A stretch of DNA of 64,000 nt from Solanum dulcamara. Taxonomy: Eukaryota; Streptophyta; Magnoliopsida; Solanales; Solanaceae. The DNA lies in NCBI RefSeq assembly GCF_947179165.1, contig NC_077245.1:15904740-15968739 (forward strand), written 5' to 3'. The position numbers and the translations under genes were made by a program. The notes under the pieces are model-generated. The model did not search any database, was not told where the DNA came from, and saw nothing but the letters and a program-made list of their open reading frames with translations. Positions 45,564-55,921 of this stretch are shown piece by piece; position 1 is the stretch's first letter; each line of letters opens with the position of its first letter.

Positions 45564-47887
45564 TGTAACATCCCCTAAAAACATTGTGTACGATATTTCA
45601 ATTTTCGCCTAAACATGATACAACCTCTGTATTTTGGGCATAACCTGTCATAGGAATATCCAAATAGAGTGATTAAAATTTATGAGTAACCACAGGATCA
45701 TTACCTACAACTTTTATGAAGACCATATTTTAATATTCGGAGGTTAAGTATGTCAAATAAATTAATTTTTGTAAGGTAGGATGATGTAACGGAAATGAGT
45801 GTTTATAGAAGAAAAATCATATCTCACTATAAGTTTATCCAAATTGGTTGATTCTTGAACGATATGAAACTAGACTTCCATATCTACAATTCTTATGAAG
45901 ACACCAAATCCTAATAAGGAATTTATCTTATTCAAACGTAGCTCCCAAAAAGAGTATTCTGTCAAAGATAACTCATTTCACCTACCATAGAAAGATCTAG
46001 ATACATTTGACATCACTCATGACATAAATTGTCCTCCATTTAACATCATCCATGACATCAATATATTCCACTAAATTTTTAGATTTTTTTTTATAATTAT
46101 TTTATTTATTGTTAAGTCATCTTTCCCACCTATAAATACCCAGCTTATTTCCTCATTTTATTCATCAAGCTTTCTCAAACAAATCTTCTCTCTATACACT
46201 TCTTTACACATTCTCAAATATAGTTTTAGTTCTTAGTAGTGAAGAAATACTATTCCGGTGATTCATATACTTCGGATAGTACACAAAACGTTCCGGCGAG
46301 GAGAGAAGCTAGGACTCAAGAGTGTTCATTAAGTCTTTCGGTACCAACTAAAGCTTCGGTCTCCAGGTATGTAAGGTTTCAATGAGAGTATTCCTTCCAC
46401 TCTCATGTCTAAATTATTTTGATTATATGATAAATTATGTTTATTTTCTTTAAGCTTTACTCTAAGTTATGTGGGTGTTTATCCATGGGTTTTTCCACCC
46501 ATGTAGTCCAAAAACTCTTTCAATTAAATATCTTGATTTCAAGTAATATTTTCTTATGTTAATTCTTAATTTTACTTAATAGTATGAATCATGGTTAAAC
46601 TAATGATTTTTGGTCAATTTTGATGCAATATAATTTCATATGTATGAATTGATGGTTTGCAAGTAATTCCTCTATTTATCTATTTAAAGGTTCTTAAAAT
46701 TCATGGTGGTTGTTTAAAGCATGATTTTTAATTAATGGATTTCAAAGTATTTATATATATTTATTTCATACATATTTGCAAGTTGAAGTGATTTGAACTC
46801 ACCTAGTTTTACTATATTTTTAATAAAGTTTGACTTGAAAGCTTTGACTCCAAATAAATGTTTATAAAAGCAATATCTATGATCAAAAAGGGAGTCTTAT
46901 TAAATGAAAGAATGATGAAATAATATGAATGATGGATTCTTTATGCAATAAGGACAATTCTTGCATATTTGAATTTTCAAATATTTTAATGAGATATTCT
47001 ACCGAATATGATTTTAAATTCTCAAGTTATATGCTATGAATATTTTGAAGTATTAAACTATTCCGTGGGATTAACTTAGCACCGAATGAGGCATTGAGGT
47101 GAGATTCGGTAAGGGAATCCTAGTAGCAACCCCTTGTCTCATTAACTATGTGCCAACATAGGAGCCCTTGTAGGCTTAGGCTAATGGATCCATAAATAGC
47201 CTTTAAAGTTAAAGTTAAAGAAATGAATGAAGTTGACGGAGTTCTACCTGGCAAGTAGTCTCCCCGGCCAACGTAGGGGGTTATGTTGGATTCCATGTAA
47301 TAGCTCGCATGGTCTTAAATGTCGGTTATGGTTATTTTCCCACAAAATGAATGTTTTAAAGGATATCCATATGATTTATTATGCATGTATTACATTATGT
47401 TCCATATTACATAAATGTTATAATATTTTCTTAATGTTCATGCATCCTTACATACTTAGTACATTCAAAGTACTAACGCATACTCTTTTGCCTACATGAT
47501 ATCACCATGTAGGGATCGGTGCTCCTCCTCGTTCTCCTCCACGTGGCTAGTTGATATTCCATTGAAGACTACTTTTGGTGAGTTCCCATATTCCGGGAAC
47601 AATACTCAATTATCTTTTTAGCTTATGATATGTTAAGATATTTTATTATGGCATTTCTTCTATTATGATTGAGGATGAGCTAGAAACTTGTCTTAGCCCC
47701 ATTAAATCTAATAGTTAGAGGTATTGTTGGACATATGTAAGTTGAAGATTTATTATTATGATTTCTACTTGTCTATTTATCATCATTACCTATGAAAGGC
47801 TAAAAGAATGTTAAGAGGCTTGTTTGAGGTACTTTCGGATTCCTCATTCGCCATGTCACGTCTAGGCCCTAGGCTTGGGTCGTGACA
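45564..47887 (+). mobile_element. Solo chromovirus LTR (2324 bp), inverted relative to the others
   Basis: TGTAACATCCCC to GGGTCGTGACA, flanked by CAAAT at 45559-45563 and 47888-47892. It is the same family as 1193-3517, read on the plus strand. It splits the upstream region of copy d: the far flank resumes at 47888 and matches copy a's flank near 14820. Its own TATA box fires away from copy d. Confidence 0.95.
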
Positions 47888-48985
47888 CAAATAATATGAA
47901 TATGAGAATATCTTTGAACTGATTTGTACTGTCATATAGGACACATGTTTTTACTTGTTTAACTTTATACAAGTTTAAGTATCAACTTGTGTACACTTAA
48001 AAGTTGAAGGACATAAATATCAGTTAAGATCAAGTTAAATAACACATTTATGTATATCTGCGCTTAAAATATATATTTATTGGGGCAAAAGAAATTCATA
48101 TGTAAATAATGTAAGATTTAATGATTACACAAATTTGGGAAAAAGCACTAAAATTGTTGATTCAACTTCAACGTTTAATGTCTATACATTAAATTGCTTG
48201 AAAAGAATAAGCACTAAAATTCCTTCAAAATGTATCCATTGATCACACGTTGTTTCCATGGCTCACATCTCTTTTGATTTACACACATGGTGTACTTTTC
48301 ACTATTGTTTTTTGTGAATTTATAAATGTAATTTTGTAAGTAGTGTAATTTATCTCTTAAAAATATCAAACTTCATTAAAATAAAGGGCAAATATGAAAA
48401 AAATTCAAACATTCATCTTGACTTTAAACAATTCAAATATTTTAAACAATGAAAAAAGCTTCAAAAATTCATTTAAGATAGAATAGAGTGAGTAGATTAA
48501 AAGGGCCCTAAGTCAACCAATGTCGAAGTAACAAAGATGATAAGTAGATTTTTTCAGTTTTTTTAAAACAAAAAAAAATTGGGGATACGGGATGCTGGGA
48601 AGGGGAAGGGGAAATGGGGAGGGTTCAAATAAACAAACAACTGACCTTCTAAAATTCTCCATGGTTTAAATTTAGAAATTAACAACGGAATATAATGAGC
48701 AAACGAAAACGAAGACTCGTGTTACAACTTACAAAATACTTGAAGATAAATTAATAAAGGAAATATCACTCTAATTAAAAAAAAAACTACACCATAATTT
48801 ATTAATGATTTTAACTTATATATGTCAACAGTATTATAAAGAATCAGCAAATAGTGTAAACATTTTTTACAATATTGGCGATGTATATAAGTTAAACCCT
48901 CTAAATACATATGTATTACATAAATATTTTATTCAATATATAATATAAGCACAATCATAAAAGCAAGTTCATTATAGTAAGGGGA

Positions 48986-49156
48986 CTAAGAGGTGCCATC
49001 ACAGGGGTTAATCTTTTTCTTATCATTCTTGAAAGTGGACACCACAGCTTTGCCTATCTTTTCAACAGCCATTGCCTTCACTGACTTCTTGTCTTTCTTT
49101 GGAAACACACTGCCATTCTTTGGTTTGCTTTCTTTTCCCTTTCCATTATTCTCCAT
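48986..49156 (-). CDS. Small Lys-rich protein gene, copy e (56 aa), intact
   Basis: The ATG at 49156 gives MENNGKGKESKPKNGSVFPK and the frame ends NDKKKINPCDGTS with TAG at 48986-48988. It has 15 Lys and 6 acidic residues, net about +9, with one Cys (position 52) where c has Ser. The GTS motif at residues 10-12 of the others is SKP here. There is no signal peptide; KKDKK and NDKKK could serve as nuclear-import or dibasic sites, which is speculation. The TATA box at 49260-49268 is 104 bp before the ATG. The closest relative is copy c (similar gene, leader and more than 600 bp of upstream sequence). Function unknown. Confidence 0.7.
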   Translation of the reverse strand: MENNGKGKESKPKNGSVFPKKDKKSVKAMAVEKIGKAVVSTFKNDKKKINPCDGTS

Positions 49157-49259
49157 TTCTCTTCTCTTAGAATTAATTATATACGAATATGAGGAAGTGT
49201 AATGTATTATTGCTTTGTTGCTTTAGCTTGTGATGCTTTGAGGAGTTCATATGTTGAGG

Positions 49260-49268
49260 TATTTATAG
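49260..49268 (-). promoter_or_regulatory. TATA box of small gene copy e
   Basis: Minus-strand CTATAAATA in the shared block. Confidence 0.7.
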
Positions 49269-49803
49269 GAGTTTTAAGGCCTTTGTTTATGGTATTTTTC
49301 TGAATGTTTTCATGTAACTTCTTGTTCAATTTCTAAGTTAGCTCATGTAAGTTTTTGAAAACATTGTTTGTCTATTATATTTTGTGCATGGAATGCATGT
49401 GTGTGTTTGTGTGTGGTTGGAATTAGTAATTTATATCTCAAGTCTTCTGTTATTAAAAAGTGTGAGTTGGTACAGATGGTCAATCGCCATGAAACTATTC
49501 CATTTTATTTACAATCTAATTAGTTGCTAAAATTGAGTAATTTTTATTTAGTACTCTTTGCCTCAATTTATGTGAAGAGGCTCGGAATTAGTACGAAGGT
49601 CAACAGATTTTATTTTGATTAAGAATTTGAGTATAGACTCTTCAAATAATTTAAAACAAAATTTATCAATTTGAAAATTACACAAAAAAAAAACTAAGAA
49701 GCAATATAACTAATAGTTTCAAAAAATAAAATTATATTATTGCATGGTGTGTGTGTTGGAGGAGCATGGGTTTTGTGGGTTTGTGTGGGTGTGTGGATTA
49801 AAT

Positions 49804-49815
49804 AGGATGACTCCT
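49804..49815 (-). promoter_or_regulatory. Conserved upstream dyad AGGATGACTCCT, copy e
   Basis: Intact, about 540 bp above the TATA box, as in copy c. Surrounding bases from 49745 to about 49910 are almost the same as 26632-26795. Confidence 0.45.
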
Positions 49816-50279
49816 ATTTAATTTGCCTCAGAAGATATGTAGATCGTAGTTTTCATAAAGGAAAAATGTCCCTACCATAATATTTACATGAAAAAATATC
49901 TCGAGCTCAAATAATCAGCCTTATGTGTTCTTAAATATGTAGGGATTACATCAAAGAGATAATACATAAATAATACGTAAAAGATTTTATTAAAGTAATA
50001 ACCGTGTGGGTCAATTCTTCTTAAATTTTGTTTGCGTTCACTGTTCAAGACGTAAAGGGAATTCATTGTAAATTTCAATTGTGGGTTATCTTTGTTTATT
50101 AAAAAGCATATATAATATCCCCTATCACTGTTATTATTAAGAGAAACTAGCTAATTACACAAACATTTCTATCATATTTATTGATTTTCTTTATAATTTA
50201 AAATTATTCTATTTTATATTACTAACTAATAATTTCATGCCGTATTTAAAATTAAATACATCTAGACACATGTTGTTTG

Positions 50280-50620
50280 CTATCAGATACACTGAAATAG
50301 AGATAGAGACAAGCGACAATAGAAGGAAGGAGGGCAATATTTGTCTATGTATCTCAGATACATGTGAATCACACTAGATACACACTAGATACCTGTATAT
50401 GTATGTATCTGGTGTGATTCGTATGTATCTGGGATACTAGATTCATATATAAGAGAGTGGCGAGCGAAATGGGAGAGAGACGAGCAAGATTTATCTATGT
50501 ATCCCATATACATGTGAATCCACTTGGATATAGTGTATCTACAATAAATTACATCTGATTTTGACCTCATATATCCTGAGATCGATACATGTATCTGGAT
50601 GTATCTGGGCATGCCAAAAT
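50280..50620. repeat. Degenerate GATACA/TGTATC repeat with inverted halves
   Basis: Many copies of AGATACATGTGAATC, TATGTATCTGG and TGTATCTGGGATAC occur on both strands, so the stretch can fold back on itself. No coding potential. I recall similar sequence as common in Solanaceae genomes, but cannot name a family. Confidence 0.6.
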
Positions 50621-50754
50621 CTGATGAGATTAATAATATTGCAAACTAGCATGTAGCTGAGTAATTAGCTCCTAAATTAGTGGATTTCTGTAAGTTGCCC
50701 TTCTCATTATTATCCTCCAAATATTTAGTCTTCAATTCAATTTTATTTGGCTAA

Positions 50755-52058
50755 GAAACCATGTCATCAATCAATCATTTCATAAAGACTCCCCTTCATA
50801 AACATTTACTTCATAACATTTATTGGAGTCAAACTTCATTTCAATTTTACTTTACCATAGGAAACTAGGTGGGTTCATTTCAAAAAGACCTTCAAATACA
50901 TTTAAAGGATACTTGTATGCATGAGAGTGATATGAATGCATCCAATCAAACATCTTAAAAACAACCCACCATATGCACTTTAAAACTACCTTACAAACCT
51001 TCATATAAGAACCTTGATAAAACATCAATTTCATGTAAATAAGAATCAACATAAGTCAATATAGGTAAATAAATTTCAAATATTCAAGAATCTATGTATT
51101 TGGAATCGTAGTATGAAAATTCATAAAAACTCATCACTTGAAATTAAGAGTCAATATACATATATATCAATAGGAGTAAATAAACTTAAAATATACCTTA
51201 ATCTATACATTTGGAACCATCATGTAGAATCCCATAAGATTTCATCAATTAAAATTGAAATACTAACTTGAGAAAACATTTGGGCTCCATGGGTGGAAGA
51301 ACCCATGGATGAAAACCAACATACCTTAGAGAGGAATTTGAAGAAGAATTGAAGAAGTCTTGATGTTAGGACTTCAATTGGGAAGCTTGCATCCTTGAGT
51401 ATGAGAGAAAAAGATTGGAGGGGGTGACTTGAGAGAGAGGAGGATGAAGTTTAGGGTTTTGGGGAGGTGAAAGACTAAAAAATGACCCCCAAACACGTCC
51501 AAGTTCATATATATTTATTTAGGTAATAGTCCAAGATGCCCTTCATCAAAAAAATCTGAAAAACGAGCTCAAAACCCTACAGGTGCAATAGTGGTGCGTC
51601 TCACCAAATGCCAAACTACTGCAGCTTATTTTGGGCGCTATAGTGGCGTTGGGCGCCACTCCTTCTCGAGGCCTAAAATCTCTGCAGTGATAGTCTATAG
51701 TAAAATTGTCATAAAAGTTTACTCTAAACTCGGAATGATGCAAACTTGGTGGAGTTGGAAAGAGAATTCAAATACCTTTAATTTGGTAGGTCATGGAACA
51801 GCTAATTCCCTATATAATAAGAGATATAAGCATTTGAAGTTGACCCTATTCCAGACTTATACGAAAACTTAGCCGATGGAAATTGTTTGGACATGGCTTG
51901 GTGTTAGAGATCCCTTATGACCCTAAAACACATCTAATATACTTCAAATACTTAGAAATTGATCCTAAATCATAAAAACAACTATAAGTCATCGAATTCG
52001 ATCCTATTCACATATGAAAAATGGTTTGGATCTTGGTGTAGAAATATTTGGGGTGTTA
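50755..52058 (-). mobile_element. Truncated, diverged relative of the chromovirus LTR
   Basis: About 1.3 kb aligns loosely with 2130-3517: TTTCATAAAGACTCCCCTTC, ATTGGAGTCAAACTTCATTT, AACTAGGTGGGTTCA, ACAACCCACCAT, the hairpin CATGGGTGGAAGAACCCATG (51286), and the end TTGGGGTGTTAC. The first 940 bp of the LTR are missing. No target duplication found. A related but distinct family or a very old copy. Confidence 0.65.
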
Positions 52059-53445
52059 CTGTTGGGCTCCTTTTGATGATCACTTAACATTCTTGATAGT
52101 GGAAAATTATTTTGGAGTTGGAATTTGAGTGGAATTGTCCGGTTACAGGTGTTCGCGTGCGGTTTCGGCTATCGAGTTAGGTTTGGCTATCCCTCTTTGA
52201 GATTGGAGTTGGTAAATTAGTTATTCTTATGTTAAAGACTATAGGATGGGATCGTATCATGATTGGATCGATTGTTGTATTGTTATGACCATAAGGGGAA
52301 CTTTACTTGTTGTGCTTGTTCATGAAATTGCTCCATATCACTGATTTGAGACCTATCTTTTGAAAATTAAAATGCTTCTAAAAAGTAAAATGATTTGCGA
52401 AATGAGATACTTTGTGAAATGATTTGAGAAATGAAATACTTGTGAAATACTTTGTGAAATGAAATGCGCTGAGGCCTGAAATGATTAGAGAAATGAGATA
52501 TTTTGTGAAATGAAATGCGATGAGGCATGAGATATTTTGAGCAATGAAATACTTGAGGAGAATTGTGGTTTGTGGCCTTTTTTTGAGAACTAAAGAGATT
52601 TTTCAAAGGAGTGTTTCTTGTTTTAAAATTTGTTTCTTCCCATTGATTTTTAAGAGGGTGTTTATCATAAAATTGGAGTTTTGAGAACTTGTTCACTTTG
52701 AGGTTTGTATTGAGTTGATTGTACTCCTATAATTGTGTTATTGACATACATTCATCCTCATACATTCATATCAGGGAACATGAAAAGTAAGATTGTGGCA
52801 ACAACTTCTTGTAAGAAAATGAAACATCTTAAAAAAAACCTTGACCACGAGTTAAGTGGCAAGGTGGATGAGATATTGATATCATGAGTCCTTGACCATG
52901 AGTCAGGTAGCAAGGTAGTTGATACTTTGTGATTGAGGTGTATGGTCTGCGAGGTCCCCATGGATCGTGTCTGGAAGCTCGCCTCAACAAGTGTATACGA
53001 CAGGCTATGCGACAGTCTGGATTCCACTAGTACCACTCATGCATTGCATTCATCTTATCTCATTGCATTGCATGTTGTTGTGCCTTTATTTTTGAACTTA
53101 TCTGATGATGTTGATGTATGTCTAAACTTGTGTGTTTACTTTATTTATGTCGTTCTATATAAATTGGTGGCACCGATATCAGACTGATTGTTTTGTATAC
53201 AAATGGAACCATTCCTAGTTTATTGCATATTTAATTAATTTCTAATATCCAGACGGTCAAACCTACTGAGTACATGTAGATTGTACTCACTCCTACTTTT
53301 GTGTCCCTTTTTGGATGAAGGTTTTGGCCATAGTTATTCTCGTGGCAGTTGATTAGGTAGTGAGATCCAGTGCATTCGGATCACTATTATTTTCGATTGG
53401 GTTGGGATGTGCGCCATAGTTATTTTCGATTTTCAGGTCATGATT
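52059..53445 (+). other. Decayed LTR-like sequence with an internal short tandem repeat
   Basis: No gene. A tandem series of GAAATGAGATACTTTGTGAA-type units fills 52370-52560. CTACTGAGTACATGTAGATT and GTACTCACTCCTACTTTTGT near 53263-53300 resemble the transcript-start part of gypsy LTRs. Ends not found. Confidence 0.45.
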
Positions 53446-53936
53446 GAAATATTTTAATATCATAAAATTTTTGGTAATTTCTCCTATATTTGTCAATGAA
53501 ACAATATGAACAGACATTTTAAGAACTACTTTTAAACATCAATAATTCAATATAATAGTTATTTGGTAGATGAATATTTCATTCTTAACCAGAGGTCTTG
53601 GATCCGAGTCCTTCTGGGTATAGAGTTGTCTTTGTTAGGGAGGAGCGTTTTACCTTCAATGTGAATTTTTTTTACGCAAATTCAAATTTAGTAGGATTTC
53701 AATGTGGATATCGGACTTTGAATAATTTTTTTTTTATATATATATATATATATTATTCAATTATTTTAAGAAATATCAAACTTTAACTTCTTTGGGGAAC
53801 ATGGAAAAATATGAGGAAGAAAAATTATGCTATGGATTGTTGGAGATCATAAAGTGTGTTTCCAAAAGCTTTTTAACTACCAGCAATGTTGGCTGCACAA
53901 TAGCGTGAATTGCTAACGTGTGCCTATTAATCAGAA

Positions 53937-54460
53937 ATGGGAAGATGAAGGAAGAAGAAAAAAATCATCAAGTTGGTGGTGAAACCTAAAACAGATCTGA
54001 TATGTTTAGTAGGTAATGAGGAAAAGCAAGAGTCGGCAAGCAATGGAACAGTGATCTCTTCTCCCCTCGAGGGAGGTCACCCCAAACACTAATAGAACAG
54101 TAACAGAAATAGGATCCAGCAATGTGACGCATGATATGGTAACTAATATTACTTAGCACAATTTTGAACAAAGAATTTTAAGAATAGCATATTATATTGT
54201 CAAATTAGTTCAAAGAAGTATGGAAAATAGCGCGGTTATGGTGGGCGGGCGGAGTGAATTTAAAACAACAAATTATGTCATGCAAGGCAAATTAAATTTT
54301 TTGCGGCTCAAGTCTAAATCCATCCCACATCTGCTCCACCCTGCTCCAGTGCTATTCCTATTCCCAACACATTTCATCTCAGTAAAAACAAGAAATATTA
54401 GGATTTACCAATTGTGCGTGTTGATGCCAGATGGTTTTGCTGAACCTAACATTTTCCACA
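53937..54460 (+). pseudogene. LINE ORF1-like fossil, copy 2
   Basis: Near-identical to 31223-31745, with the same TGA at codon 4. No coding value. Confidence 0.45.
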
Positions 54461-55916
54461 AAACTGAAGTGATGATTACATTTGTTAATATAGTACAATA
54501 TTTGTAACTCTCATAAGTCTTGTAAGGTAATTGTCATTGTTAAGAATGCCATAAGTTTATTATCGATATTAAATTAAATATCTATACTAAAAATTATGAC
54601 ATTGAATTAAATGTCTGTAAATTAATTTGTGATATATAAGAGGCATAATAATGAATTATTGTATATATCTTTAGTTTCTTGCAATGATAGATATTTATAA
54701 TAAATATTAATTCATATATTCTTATAAAAAAAAACACTATCACATATTAAATTACAAAATAAATTTATATTGTTAGTGCACATAATTTAGATCCTATAAA
54801 TTTCATACAAGAATGATAATATGTCAAGAATTGACCTCCAGATATTTCGCTACTTCTCTATAATTGTAGCGATAGAAGAAAGTCGGGGTCAAATAGAAAT
54901 ATTATTTATATTATCAAGTTGCTTTTATCTTTTTAGAAAGTAAATTATTTTTTTAACTTTAAAAGTACAAAGTAATACTTTTTATAAAGAATTATTCATA
55001 ATACCTTTGTGGTAACCTGATGAGTGTGTAAAAATTAAAGTGACACTGTATATGCTATTTATTTTTTTATGACAAGAAAAACTTGCAACCGCTACTCTTT
55101 AGGTGCACACAGTATAAAACTCCGGCTTTCATGCAATAGCTCACAAATCATTTATTCCGATCTGATTTCTCAGGTAATGATGACACCTACTTCAATGCAT
55201 CAGTAGGTAAGCCTAACTCATAGCCTGGAGCCTAAAGCAACGGGCTATAAAGTGGAAGAGAAACAAAAGAAACACAAACCAATAATAATGAGAAGAAGGA
55301 GGAGCCAACATAGGTACATATCCAAAGAACCATCCCCAAGACCTAACATCAATCAATATTTTAGCATCTAACCAAAATAAGAGTACAAGGCATTTACAAT
55401 TACAATATAGATACAGAAAGTCTTCGAAAGTAAGTAAAGACTAGTCTTAGACTAAAACAAATGGAAATCGGCAACTTCGGGAGCCAGGAGCTCACCAAAT
55501 CTATGAATCCAAGCTTCTTTGCACAAAATCTAAATCACCGACGATAACCCATACTATGATATACAGGGTGCATAAGTGTAATATGAGTACCAAGCAAATG
55601 GTATTCAGTTGCCATAGGTCGGCTGATCCCCACAGATAAAGCAAGTATAAATAACATATAAACAAGGTAAGTACATCACAAGTAACTAAGCAGGATCTAA
55701 CACAAGGTAGAACAAGAAATAAAAGTGAAGAAATAGAATACATGGAGAAAGGAAACAGAGTTAATGAATGCACATGTAAGAGAAAGACAACAACCTATTT
55801 ACAACAATGAAGCACTATAGGAGTCAACTAAGCAAGAACAGAAAACTAATGATCATAACTAATTACATAGTCACCTAAGGTGTAATGACCTATTCCGTTG
55901 TTACTAAAAGTATATG

Positions 55917-55921
55917 TGGTA
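55917..55921. repeat. Target site duplication TGGTA
   Basis: It recurs at 58774-58778. Copy 1 has the unfilled site (TATATGTGGTAAAGGTATAC near 33201). Confidence 0.93.
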
